A DNA stretch of 9,916 nt from Clostridiales bacterium DTU092 (lineage in GTDB: Bacteria; Bacillota; Clostridia; Caldicoprobacterales; Caldicoprobacteraceae). The notes under the pieces are model-generated. The model was not told the origin of the DNA and made no database searches. It saw only the letters and a list, made by a program, of their open reading frames with translations. This document shows positions 1 through 7,557 of this stretch, in pieces. Position numbers and translations under genes: made by a program. Positions within the stretch are counted from its first letter, which is position 1. Each line of letters starts with the position of its first letter. Where the stretch lies: positions 1-9,916 of the forward strand of contig LFTM01000151.1 in assembly GCA_001513505.1 (NCBI GenBank), read 5' to 3'.

Positions 1-965
1 AGCAGGAACAGGCTATATTACTTCTTAACCGGAGGGGATATGCTAATTTTGTTTCCTGCAGATCATGCGGATTTGTTCTAAAGTGCAGAAATTGCGATAT
101 ATCTCTTACCTATCATGCATATGACAGGATGCTTAAGTGTCACTACTGCGGGCAAAGCTATTCGTATCCATCTTTATGCCCAAAATGTAAAAGCAGATAT
201 ATTAAGCATTTTGGTATCGGTACTCAGCGGGCTGAAGAGGATTTGAAAAAATTGTTTCCGGATGCCCGTATTGTTCGTATGGATATGGACACCACTTCAG
301 GCAAAGGTGCTCATGAACGGATATTGAGGAGTTTCAGGGAGGGGGAATATGATTTCCTGTTAGGTACCCAAATGATAGCAAAAGGTTTAGACTTTCCAAG
401 AGTAACGCTTGTAGGCGTGCTAGCGGCTGATACGGCATTAAATTTGCCCGACTATCGCAGTTGTGAAAAGACATTCCAACTTATAACTCAGGTGTCCGGC
501 CGTACGGGGAGAGGAGAAAGGGGAGGGAAGGTTATAATACAGTCCTACCAACCCCACCATTATGCAATACAGTTTGCATCAGAGCATGATTATTTTGGCT
601 TTTACGACAAAGAGATTAGGATACGAAGGCGGTTTAATTATCCGCCTTTTTCCCATATAATAAGAATATTGGTGCTGGGTGAGACGGAAGACCAGCTGAT
701 AAAGCTGATAAAAGATTCCGAAAACTGGATTCGGCAAAGAATAGATCAAAGTCAGGTGCTGAAACAGGGATTAATTGACATGGGAGCTTATCCGGCTCCT
801 ATAGAGAAAATTAAACGAAATTACCGTTGGCAAATTCTTATACGGATAAAAACCGATGCAATATTCAAACAGGCATATCATCATCTGCTGGATGAATGTC
901 TGGAAATGTTTACTGATATTCAAGAAACGGTTATAATAGATTTTTGTCCGATAAGTTTATTATAG
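1..965 (+). CDS. priA: Primosomal replication-restart helicase PriA, C-terminal part (5' truncated by window)
   Basis: PriA is a cytoplasmic superfamily 2 DNA helicase that recognises stalled forks and starts reloading of the replicative helicase. The frame is open from base 3, so the gene begins outside the window and 320 residues are visible. The eight zinc-binding cysteines of the family are all present at visible residues 19, 22, 28, 31, 46, 49, 59 and 62 (CRSCG, CRNC, CHYCG, CPKC). Helicase motif V follows (GTQMIAKGLDFP, from about residue 121), then motif VI as QVSGRTGRG (163-171). Many PriA proteins have GRAGR there, so this one carries Thr for Ala. The C-terminal domain keeps the YPPFSH signature and ends in a typical DFCPISLL-like tail. 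The Walker A and DEAH motifs lie upstream and cannot be checked. Identity is very secure. Confidence 0.97.
   Translation, partial: QEQAILLLNRRGYANFVSCRSCGFVLKCRNCDISLTYHAYDRMLKCHYCGQSYSYPSLCPKCKSRYIKHFGIGTQRAEEDLKKLFPDARIVRMDMDTTSGKGAHERILRSFREGEYDFLLGTQMIAKGLDFPRVTLVGVLAADTALNLPDYRSCEKTFQLITQVSGRTGRGERGGKVIIQSYQPHHYAIQFASEHDYFGFYDKEIRIRRRFNYPPFSHIIRILVLGETEDQLIKLIKDSENWIRQRIDQSQVLKQGLIDMGAYPAPIEKIKRNYRWQILIRIKTDAIFKQAYHHLLDECLEMFTDIQETVIIDFCPISLL
625..651 (+). other. Terminator-like hairpin inside priA
   Basis: A perfect 7-bp inverted repeat, AAGGCGG (626-632) and CCGCCTT (642-648), encloses a 9-nt A/T loop. A possible G-T closing pair lies at 625/649, and a T run spans 647-651. This has the shape of a Rho-independent terminator but sits within the codons for the conserved RRRFNYPPF stretch of PriA. 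The T run is short and two of its bases belong to the stem. A function is not shown, and codon constraint could explain it. Confidence 0.3.
909..937 (+). promoter_or_regulatory. Candidate sigma-A promoter upstream of def, inside the 3' end of priA
   Basis: A perfect -10 hexamer TATAAT (932-937) is preceded at the optimal 17-bp spacing by TTTACT (909-914), which matches four of six bases of TTGACA. Transcription would begin near 944, about 40 nt ahead of the def start codon. This could give def and downstream genes their own transcript. It rests on sequence match only. A T-rich coding region can produce such matches by chance. Confidence 0.35.
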
Positions 966-982
966 AGAGGAATGAAAGGAAA

Positions 983-1444
983 ATGGCGATAAGGAGAATA
1001 ATGAAATATGGCGAAGACGATGTTTTGCATAAAAAATCAAGACCGGTAGAGAAGATAGACAAGAGAATACTTGATTTACTGGATGATATGGCAGAGACTA
1101 TGAGGGCAGCTGATGGAGTAGGATTGGCTGCTCCCCAGGTAGGTATATTGAGAAGAGTAGTGGTAATTGATGTGGGTGACGGCCTCATTGAGCTAATAAA
1201 CCCCGAGATTATAGAAACCTCAGGACAGCAGCAAGGGCCTGAGGGCTGCTTAAGTATTCCCGGAGTATCCGGGGAAGTGATAAGACCTGAGCGGGTAAAA
1301 GTTAGAGCTCTCAACCGGAATGGAGAAAGCTTTGAGATTGATGCTACCGATTTGCTTGCCCGTGCGCTGTGCCATGAAATTGATCATCTTGACGGGATAC
1401 TCTTTATTGAGAGAGCTATTCCGGATACACTGGAGGGTAAATAA
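983..1444 (+). CDS. def: Peptide deformylase
   Basis: This metalloenzyme removes the formyl group from the N-terminal Met of nascent proteins at the ribosome exit. All three family motifs are intact in the 153-residue product: GVGLAAPQ (45-52), EGCLS (88-92) and HEIDH (131-135). Cys90, His131 and His135 are the metal ligands and Glu132 the catalytic residue. The compact form with EGCLSIPG resembles type 1 enzymes rather than the longer Gram-positive type 2. I chose ATG 983, giving the usual MAIRRI start. A TTG at 944 in the same frame would add 13 residues that overlap priA and have no family counterpart. Purine-rich AGAGAGG (964-970) and AAAGGA (975-980) precede the start, but neither has ideal spacing. 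The stop overlaps the fmt ATG by one base. Confidence 0.96.
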   Translation: MAIRRIMKYGEDDVLHKKSRPVEKIDKRILDLLDDMAETMRAADGVGLAAPQVGILRRVVVIDVGDGLIELINPEIIETSGQQQGPEGCLSIPGVSGEVIRPERVKVRALNRNGESFEIDATDLLARALCHEIDHLDGILFIERAIPDTLEGK

Positions 1445-2388
1445 TGTTGAGAGTGGTTTTTATGGGTACACCTGAATTTGCCTTACCATCGCTGGAAGCC
1501 GTACTGCGCAGCGGTCACAAGATTGTTGGTGTAGTCACGCAGCCGGATCGTCCCAAAGGACGTGGTAAGAAACTTACTCCTCCTCCGGTAAAAGTATGGG
1601 CTTTGGAAAGAGATCTTACGGTTTTCCAGCCCGAAAAGGTAAAGAATCCGGAATTTATTACATTATTAAGAGAACTGGCACCGGACATCATTATTACCGC
1701 CGCTTTCGGCCAAATCCTGCCCAAAGATATACTTGATATTCCACCTTTGGGTTGTATTAACGTACATGCATCCCTGTTGCCCAAATACCGGGGGGCATCG
1801 CCTATTCAGCAGGCACTGATTGACGGAGAAACCAGAACAGGTATTACGATTATGTACATGGATGAAGGCATGGATACAGGGGATATTATCCTGCAGAACA
1901 GCACGGACATCCATCCGGAAGAAAGAGCGGATGAACTTCATGACCGACTGGCTGTCCTGGGTGGGCAGACATTGAGGGAGGCTTTAAAACTTTTTAAGGA
2001 CGGCAGGCCTGACGGACGTCCCCAGGAGCATGATAAGGCAACATACTGTAAAAAAATAGATAAGTCTATGGGGAAAATAGACTGGGCTGAAAGCGCCGTT
2101 CGGATAAAAAACCTAGTCAGAGGACTTACACCATGGCCTGGTACATTTACTTTTTACGAGCAGCAGCGTATAAAAGTATGGAAGATAAAGGAATGGGAAT
2201 ACTCTAAATCAAAAGCCCATATTCCCGGACAGGTGGTAGTTGCTGATGAAAATCAGGGATTGGTAGTGGCATGTGGTGATGGTTTTGCCAGACTTACAGT
2301 GATACAGGGAGAGGGTAAGAAACCAATGGATGATATCGAATTCTTAAGAGGAAATCCCATTCCTGTAGGGACGGTATTTGGAACTTAA
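1444..2388 (+). CDS. fmt: Methionyl-tRNA formyltransferase
   Basis: Fmt transfers a formyl group from 10-formyl-tetrahydrofolate to Met-tRNA(fMet), making the initiator tRNA used in bacterial translation. The product is 314 residues, the normal length. The N-terminal Rossmann-like catalytic domain opens with RVVFMGTPEFALPSLE. It carries the catalytic Asn106, His108 and Asp144 in INVHASLLPKYRG and DEGMDTGDI, at the same numbers as in the E. coli enzyme. The C-terminal OB-like tRNA-binding domain occupies roughly residues 205-314. GGAGGG at 1432-1437, six bases before the ATG, is a strong ribosome binding site. The ATG overlaps the def stop (TAATG), which suggests coupled translation of the formylating and deformylating enzymes. 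Confidence 0.97.
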   Translation: MLRVVFMGTPEFALPSLEAVLRSGHKIVGVVTQPDRPKGRGKKLTPPPVKVWALERDLTVFQPEKVKNPEFITLLRELAPDIIITAAFGQILPKDILDIPPLGCINVHASLLPKYRGASPIQQALIDGETRTGITIMYMDEGMDTGDIILQNSTDIHPEERADELHDRLAVLGGQTLREALKLFKDGRPDGRPQEHDKATYCKKIDKSMGKIDWAESAVRIKNLVRGLTPWPGTFTFYEQQRIKVWKIKEWEYSKSKAHIPGQVVVADENQGLVVACGDGFARLTVIQGEGKKPMDDIEFLRGNPIPVGTVFGT

Positions 2389-2440
2389 AGGCGTGGGATA
2401 AGCTGTAATTTAATACGAACAGAATGCTTGGTGATAATGT

Positions 2441-3796
2441 ATGCAACGGAAATCCGACTTTGCAAGGGAAACGGCACTGAAGGTATTAAAAGAAGTAAAC
2501 CATGATGGTAAATATGCAAATATTAGTTTAAAGCACCACTTAAGGGGAAAGAGAATAGATGACAAAGACGCGGCTTTTGCCACACATTTGATATATGGTA
2601 CGCTGGAAAGACAGATTACCATCGATTGGATTTTGGAGAAGTTTTGCAGGTTGAAAAGAGCTAACCCCTGGGTGCTTAATATCTTGAGGATGGGCTGTTA
2701 TCAGATTTTCCATATGGATAGAGTGCCGGATTCAGCAGTCTGTAATGAATCGGTAATATTATGTAAGAAATATGCAGGCCCGGCATTGGCTGGCTTTGTA
2801 AACGGTGTACTGAGGAATATAGTGAGAAATAAGAATAGAATTAAACTTCCATCAAAAGAAAAAAATCCTATAGAATATTTACAACTGACCTACAGCTACC
2901 CGGTCTGGCTGGTGGAGAAATGGGTACAGGACTACGGTTTCACTACAGCCGAGATGATGCTTATGCCGGTGCGGGAGAATAATTATATTACTGTTAGAGT
3001 AAACAGGAACAGGATAACAAGAGAAAAGCTTAAGGAGAAATTAAAAGTTTCGGGAATTGACCCGGAAGACGGATTGTTTATGCGGGATGAGGCATTAAGA
3101 GTGTATTCAGCCCGGGATATTGAGAACAACAGGCTGTATAAAGAGGGTCTTTTGACTGTTCAGGGAGAAAGTTCGATGCTTGTGGTGCATTTGCTGGATC
3201 CAAAAGAAGGTGAGACAATTCTTGATGCATGCAGCGCTCCGGGCGGAAAAGCTACTCATATTGCCGAACGTATGGGAAACAGAGGGAAAATAATAGCATG
3301 GGATATTCATTCTCAGCGAATAGATCTGTTAAAACGTAATATTGACAGAATGGGTGCTTCCATAATTAATCCTCAGTTGCATAATGCGTGTAATTATATG
3401 CCCAATTTTAATGAAAAGTTTGATCGGGTTTTAATTGATGCTCCCTGCAGCGGATGGGGAGTTATTTACAAAAAGCCTGATATAAAGAACCGTGTGGACA
3501 GGAGCAGCTTAACTGATCTATATGATGTTCAGCACAGGATTATCTCAACCTGTGCTCATTATGTTAAAGCAGGAGGAGTGCTGGTATATAGTACGTGTAC
3601 CATGAATATAGAAGAGAATCAAAGGATCATTGAAAGGTTCCTGAACGATAACTCAATGTTTGAACTGGATGATTTTATTGATTTATTGCCTGAGAAATTG
3701 AATGATTCAATAATTAAACCTGGAATGATTCAACTCATTCCTTCAAGAGATGGCGTTGACGGCTTCTTTATTGCAAGGTTAAAAAGGACGGGATAA
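2441..3796 (+). CDS. rsmB: 16S rRNA (cytosine-967-C5)-methyltransferase RsmB
   Basis: RsmB uses S-adenosylmethionine to methylate C967 of 16S rRNA. The 451-residue product has the two-part layout of the family. An N-terminal NusB-like RNA-binding domain covers about residues 5-130, and a Rossmann methyltransferase domain covers about 240-450. Visible motifs are the SAM loop LDACSAPGGK (261-270), DAPCSG (333-338) and STCT (384-387). Cys386 is the predicted nucleophile and Cys336 the second conserved Cys. The protein ends with the usual DGFFIARLKR. ATG 2441 is the first possible start after an in-frame TAA at 2435. GGTGAT (2430-2435), complementary to the 16S 3' end, lies five bases before it. 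A 52-nt spacer separates it from fmt, where some Clostridia carry extra genes; none fits here. Confidence 0.96.
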   Translation: MQRKSDFARETALKVLKEVNHDGKYANISLKHHLRGKRIDDKDAAFATHLIYGTLERQITIDWILEKFCRLKRANPWVLNILRMGCYQIFHMDRVPDSAVCNESVILCKKYAGPALAGFVNGVLRNIVRNKNRIKLPSKEKNPIEYLQLTYSYPVWLVEKWVQDYGFTTAEMMLMPVRENNYITVRVNRNRITREKLKEKLKVSGIDPEDGLFMRDEALRVYSARDIENNRLYKEGLLTVQGESSMLVVHLLDPKEGETILDACSAPGGKATHIAERMGNRGKIIAWDIHSQRIDLLKRNIDRMGASIINPQLHNACNYMPNFNEKFDRVLIDAPCSGWGVIYKKPDIKNRVDRSSLTDLYDVQHRIISTCAHYVKAGGVLVYSTCTMNIEENQRIIERFLNDNSMFELDDFIDLLPEKLNDSIIKPGMIQLIPSRDGVDGFFIARLKRTG

Positions 3797-3798
3797 TA

Positions 3799-4869
3799 AT
3801 GATTGAAAAACCGGATATGCTGGATTTTTCTCTGGAAGAAGTTGAGCAGGCTGTACAGCGGCTGGGACAGCCTGGTTACCGTGCAAAACAAATTTTAAAA
3901 TGGCTTCACAAAGGAGTAAGTCATTTTGATGAGATGACAGACCTTCCACAGGCCTTCCGTCAATCTTTAAATGAACAGTTCCAAATAGGCAGGATTCAAA
4001 TTCTTGAGCGGCATCATTCAAACACAGGCGACGCAATAAAATATTTGTTTTTACTATCGGATCATAATATAATAGAGTGTGTTGTTATGCGCTATAAATA
4101 TGGCAATACATTGTGTTTGTCTACTCAGGTGGGGTGCAGGATGGGCTGTAGATTCTGCGCTTCAACCATTAATGGGCTGGTACGTAATTTATCTGCCGGT
4201 GAAATGATGAGCCAGGTGATAGAGGTAAACAGAGAGCTTGAAGAAAACGGTGAGCGCAGGATTGGGAATCTTGTGTTAATGGGTACCGGTGAACCATTGG
4301 ATAATTACAGTAATACAGTGAAATTCATTAAAATGGTTCATTATCCAATGGGGATTAATATGAGTTACCGAAATATAACGTTATCAACATGCGGCCTTGC
4401 TCCGCGAATGATTGAGCTTGCTGATGAGGGTTTACCGGTGACATTATCAGTTTCCTTACATGCCCCAAACGACAAACTTAGAAGATTCATTATGCCTGCT
4501 GCATCCGTTTATCCAATTATTGACGTTATTGAAGCCAGCCGGTATTATTATGAAAAGACTGGAAGACGAATAACATTTGAATATATATTGATTAAGGATT
4601 TAAATGACCGGAAGGAACATGCCGAAGAATTGGCCGAATTGATAAAGGGGTTTCCGAGTCATGTGAATATTATTCCGGCCAATGAGGTTTCAGGTTTAGA
4701 TTTTAGAAGGAGTCCGGAAAGGACGATACAAAGATTTATCCGGGAGCTGGAATCCCGTGGTGTGGTGGTCACACGGAGAAGAGAACTTGGGCTTGATATT
4801 GAAGGTGCCTGCGGACAGCTAAGGAGAAGCCGTCTTACCGGACGCAGAAATCAGCGTTATGAGAGGTGA
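3799..4869 (+). CDS. rlmN: Dual-specificity 23S rRNA/tRNA adenine-C2 methyltransferase RlmN
   Basis: RlmN is a radical-SAM enzyme that makes 2-methyladenosine at A2503 of 23S rRNA near the peptidyl transferase centre. In some bacteria it also acts on A37 of tRNAs. The 356-residue protein has the iron-sulfur motif CRMGCRFC with Cys113, Cys117 and Cys120, followed by the SAM-binding MGTGEPLDN (161-169). The two extra cysteines of its ping-pong mechanism are both present. Cys338 in GACGQL matches the methyl-carrying Cys355 of E. coli. Cys106, seven residues before the cluster, matches Cys118. The absence of any rearrangement argues for native RlmN rather than the resistance enzyme Cfr. It starts two bases after the rsmB stop, with AAGGA at 3784-3788, so co-transcription is almost certain. 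Confidence 0.97.
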   Translation: MIEKPDMLDFSLEEVEQAVQRLGQPGYRAKQILKWLHKGVSHFDEMTDLPQAFRQSLNEQFQIGRIQILERHHSNTGDAIKYLFLLSDHNIIECVVMRYKYGNTLCLSTQVGCRMGCRFCASTINGLVRNLSAGEMMSQVIEVNRELEENGERRIGNLVLMGTGEPLDNYSNTVKFIKMVHYPMGINMSYRNITLSTCGLAPRMIELADEGLPVTLSVSLHAPNDKLRRFIMPAASVYPIIDVIEASRYYYEKTGRRITFEYILIKDLNDRKEHAEELAELIKGFPSHVNIIPANEVSGLDFRRSPERTIQRFIRELESRGVVVTRRRELGLDIEGACGQLRRSRLTGRRNQRYER

Positions 4870-4873
4870 GAGT

Positions 4874-5635
4874 ATGGAGTGGATTTTTTCAGCTTACAGC
4901 CATCCCGGCAAGGTAAGAAAAACCAATGAGGACTATTTTTATGTGCCGACAGAACAAGCGGCTGTAAAGAATCTGATAATGGTGGCTGACGGGATGGGAG
5001 GCCATAATGCAGGCGACATTGCGAGTCGCATGGTGGTTGAATCCATACTTGAACATTATGCCGAAAATGCAGATAAAATCACCTCTTTGGAGCAGGCAAA
5101 GGCTTTGCTTATGAACTCCATTCAAAATGCAAATGAAAAAGTCTATCGCATGTCTGCTACACGTGAGGAGTACGAGGGGATGGGCACTACTCTTACCCTT
5201 GCGTATTTTTATGATAATAGGGCATGCATCGGTCATGTTGGAGACAGTTGTGCCTACCTGATCCGTGACAGGGGTGTGAGCAAGATAACCCGGGATCATT
5301 CTCTGGTACAGGAGCTCCTGGAAAATGGAAGTATTACCCAGGATGAGGTTAGCAATCATCCCCAGAAGAATATCATTACACGGGCATTAGGAACAAATGA
5401 ATCTGTAAATGTGGATTATTACGAGATAACCTTACAGGAAAATGATATTATACTTTTGTGTACTGATGGTTTGGTTAATCATGTTGATATAGCTGACAAC
5501 ATAGAAATATTTTATTCCCTTGATTTATTGGATGAAATTACTTTGACTTTAGGTAAGAAGGCACTTGATGGCGGGGGAATCGATAATGTGACTGTCGTTG
5601 TGGCCAAATACTCCTGTACAGCGGAAAAGAGGTGA
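4874..5635 (+). CDS. prpC: PP2C-family Ser/Thr protein phosphatase PrpC (Stp)
   Basis: This is a soluble metal-dependent phosphatase that reverses the phosphorylations made by its neighbour PrkC. The 253-residue product shows the PP2C motifs in order: TNEDYF (17-22), VADGMGGH (37-44), GMGTTLT (102-108), IGHVGDSCAYL (119-129), ITRDHSLVQELLENG (138-152), NIITRALG (166-173), LCTDGL (195-200) and IDNVTVVV (236-243). The predicted metal ligands Asp20, Asp39, Asp198 and Asp238 are all present. No signal peptide or membrane segment is seen. I chose ATG 4874 because AGAGGTGA (4862-4869) lies four bases upstream and the protein then starts MEWIFSAYSHPGKVRKTNED as in homologues. An ATG at 4859 in the same frame would add five residues but lacks a ribosome binding site. 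Confidence 0.96.
   Translation: MEWIFSAYSHPGKVRKTNEDYFYVPTEQAAVKNLIMVADGMGGHNAGDIASRMVVESILEHYAENADKITSLEQAKALLMNSIQNANEKVYRMSATREEYEGMGTTLTLAYFYDNRACIGHVGDSCAYLIRDRGVSKITRDHSLVQELLENGSITQDEVSNHPQKNIITRALGTNESVNVDYYEITLQENDIILLCTDGLVNHVDIADNIEIFYSLDLLDEITLTLGKKALDGGGIDNVTVVVAKYSCTAEKR
5628..5635 (+). promoter_or_regulatory. Ribosome binding site deciding the prkC start
   Basis: AGAGGTGA, a near-complete match to the anti-Shine-Dalgarno complement, ends five bases before TTG 5641. It overlaps the prpC stop codon. It also contains the in-frame GTG 5632, so that GTG cannot be the start served by this site. This supports the TTG. Confidence 0.7.
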
Positions 5636-5640
5636 AGTCT

Positions 5641-7557
5641 TTGCTAGGGAGGATATTAGGTGAACGATACGAACTCGAAGAAAAAATCGGCAGCGGGGGT
5701 ATGGCCATTGTTTATAAAGCAAAGTGTCATCTGCTGAGGAGACATGTCGCTGTTAAGATATTACGGCCTGAACTGGTAGAGGATGAGAATTTTGTAACCC
5801 GTTTTAAAAGAGAATCCCTGGCAGCTGCTAGTCTTTCCCATCCAAATATTGTAAATATATACGATGTTGGGGAAGAAAATGGGATATACTATATAGTTAT
5901 GGAATATATCCGAGGTAAGACTCTTAAAGAGTATATAAAAGAAAAAAGAAAGCTCGAATGGGAAGAAGCAGTTCGTATCGCATTGCAAATTTGTTCTGCA
6001 TTAAAACATGCTCATAAAAACGGTATTGTACATCGTGATATAAAGCCTCAAAATATACTGGTAAGTGAAGATGGTACCATAAAGGTTGCGGATTTTGGCA
6101 TAGCACGGGCTGTTTCTTCTGCGACAGTAACTGTCGCTGGTGCCAATGTAATGGGATCGGTGCATTATTTTTCACCCGAGCAGGCTCGCGGTGGATATGT
6201 GGATGCAAAATCCGACCTGTATTCACTGGGAATAGTGCTGTATGAAATGGTAACAGGTAGTGTTCCTTTTGAAGGAGATACTGCTATTTCGGTGGCTTTG
6301 AAACATATTCAGGAACAGGCTAAACCTCCATGTGAGTTAAATCCGGATATACCCAGGAGCTTAAACGATGTTATTGAAAAATCTACTGAAAAGGAGCAGA
6401 GTAAGCGCTATCAAACTGCAGGAGAAATGCTCAAGGATCTTCAGCGTGTACTTAGAGAACCTGAGGGCAGCTTTGTTATTCGCAATATAGATAGTGATTT
6501 GCCTACGCAGGTATTAGAACCTGTTAAAACTGATGGGAATCCAAATGCAAAACCGGTTGGAAAAAAGCGATCTGTGTGGCTTAAATTGGTATTGTTTATT
6601 CTTCCCATGGTGCTTTTATTCATGTTAATATCATATTTAGGAAAGCAGATATATAACAATCATTTTGTATCGGAAGATGTTGAGGTCCCGCAATTGATAG
6701 GACTTTATGAAGACGAAGCCACCAGAATATTACATGAAAGAAACTTGACATTAAGCGTTCTGGAGAGAAAGCACAGTGAAGAGGATGAAGGGCGTATAAT
6801 ATATCAGGATCCTGCCGAAGGAATAAAGATTAAACCATACTCCATTGTCAAGGTAATAGTCAGTCTGGGTCCGGAAACGGTTGCCGTTCCCAACGTAATT
6901 GGTTTCACACAGCGTGAGGCGGAAATAGCTATTGAAAATGCCGGTCTTAAACTGGGACAACCCGAATATATAGACAGCGATTTACCGAAGGGAACGGTAG
7001 TGCGACAGAGTATAGAGCCTGACACTGAAGTTGTGGATGGTACGGAAATTGTACTTGTAATAAGCAAAGGTCCGAAAATAGAGCTGGTTGAGGTAGGTGA
7101 ATATATAGGACTTAGGGAAGATATTGCCAGACAGCTGATAGAAAATGAAAATTTATCTGTAGGCAAGGTTACGAGGGAATACAACGATGAATATAATGAA
7201 GGGCTAGTGTTTAAGCAAAATCCGAACTATGCTGATACCGTTGAGAAGGGAACTAAGGTAGATCTATGGGTGAGTCTCGGACCTATGCCAATGTATCCAA
7301 AGATCTTGGAGATACAACTTCCTGACTATCAAGAACATGAGGACGAAGAACAATCCGGTGAAGATATTATGGTACGCGTTACGGTGAAAAAAGCCGATAA
7401 CAATCAGTCTGTTTATGACAGGATGCACTCTGTCGCCGAAGGCGTAGTAAATGTCGAGTTGAAAGACAGGGGAGTAATTAAGTACAATATATATATAGAT
7501 GATGTGTTAGTAAACGAGATTACGGTAGATTTTATAAAGAAGGAAGGTGCCTCTTGA
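5641..7557 (+). CDS. prkC: Membrane Ser/Thr protein kinase PrkC with extracellular PASTA repeats (Stk1 type)
   Basis: PrkC kinases sense peptidoglycan or muropeptides outside the cell and phosphorylate translation, cell-wall and metabolic proteins inside. In B. subtilis PrkC also triggers spore germination. The 638-residue protein has a cytoplasmic kinase domain (about 8-265) with glycine loop GSGGMAIV (17-24), Lys39 in VAVK, catalytic HRDIKPQN (131-138, Asp133), DFG (151-153), a Thr-bearing activation loop (Thr162, Thr164) and SPEQA (178-182). A basic linker leads to one transmembrane helix (about 313-334). Three PASTA repeats follow (about 347-412, 414-478 and 483-548), then a roughly 90-residue extension. 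The third PASTA begins VEVGEYIG, lacking the usual VP. TTG 5641 gives the canonical MLGRILGERYELEEKIG start. The gap after prpC is five bases. Confidence 0.96.
   Translation: MLGRILGERYELEEKIGSGGMAIVYKAKCHLLRRHVAVKILRPELVEDENFVTRFKRESLAAASLSHPNIVNIYDVGEENGIYYIVMEYIRGKTLKEYIKEKRKLEWEEAVRIALQICSALKHAHKNGIVHRDIKPQNILVSEDGTIKVADFGIARAVSSATVTVAGANVMGSVHYFSPEQARGGYVDAKSDLYSLGIVLYEMVTGSVPFEGDTAISVALKHIQEQAKPPCELNPDIPRSLNDVIEKSTEKEQSKRYQTAGEMLKDLQRVLREPEGSFVIRNIDSDLPTQVLEPVKTDGNPNAKPVGKKRSVWLKLVLFILPMVLLFMLISYLGKQIYNNHFVSEDVEVPQLIGLYEDEATRILHERNLTLSVLERKHSEEDEGRIIYQDPAEGIKIKPYSIVKVIVSLGPETVAVPNVIGFTQREAEIAIENAGLKLGQPEYIDSDLPKGTVVRQSIEPDTEVVDGTEIVLVISKGPKIELVEVGEYIGLREDIARQLIENENLSVGKVTREYNDEYNEGLVFKQNPNYADTVEKGTKVDLWVSLGPMPMYPKILEIQLPDYQEHEDEEQSGEDIMVRVTVKKADNNQSVYDRMHSVAEGVVNVELKDRGVIKYNIYIDDVLVNEITVDFIKKEGAS
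6121..6137 (+). repeat. 17-bp perfect palindrome inside prkC
   Basis: GCGACAGT and ACTGTCGC are exact reverse complements around a single central A (6129). The site falls in the codons for the ATVTV part of the kinase activation loop. As DNA it is operator-like. As RNA it would be a tight hairpin with a three-base loop. No function is established. Confidence 0.6.

Noticed and set aside
533..538. TATAAT inside priA
   Set aside because: The region 16-18 bp upstream is purine-rich with no -35-like hexamer. Likewise TATAAT at 656-661, 7571-7576 and in rpe near 8825 lack a partner.
944..982. TTG 944 as an upstream def start
   Set aside because: It would add 13 residues encoded inside priA, without a ribosome binding site. 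The family begins at the MAIRRI segment.
1259..1273. Perfect 6-bp inverted repeat CCCGGA/TCCGGG in def
   Set aside because: There is no T run and no regulatory context. It falls in the codons for the conserved IPGVSGE segment and is adequately explained by Pro-Gly and Ser-Gly codons.
931..1314. 127-codon - strand open frame opposite def
   Set aside because: The def motifs on the + strand are intact and explain the constraint. The antisense product shows no domain.
2389..2440. Possible remnant gene or promoter between fmt and rsmB
   Set aside because: Some Clostridia have extra genes here, but the 52 bases show no residual reading frame, no paired promoter hexamers and no hairpin beyond the rsmB ribosome binding site.
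3799..4869. Possibility that the radical-SAM gene is the resistance methyltransferase Cfr
   Set aside because: It sits in the conserved rlmN position with the expected length and cysteine layout, and nothing around it suggests mobility.
4889..5359. 156-codon open frame on the - strand opposite prpC
   Set aside because: It lies wholly opposite a gene with complete PP2C motifs, and its translation shows no recognisable domain. It is a coding shadow, like the other antisense frames in the window.
5632..5640. GTG 5632 as the prkC start, overlapping the prpC stop
   Set aside because: The GTG lies inside AGAGGTGA, and no other binding site precedes it. The family begins at the segment coded from TTG 5641. 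It remains a minor possibility.
6804..7184. 126-codon open frame on the - strand opposite the PASTA region of prkC
   Set aside because: The Ser/Thr/Ile-rich translation is what the complement of PASTA codons gives. The + strand protein is clearly the real one.
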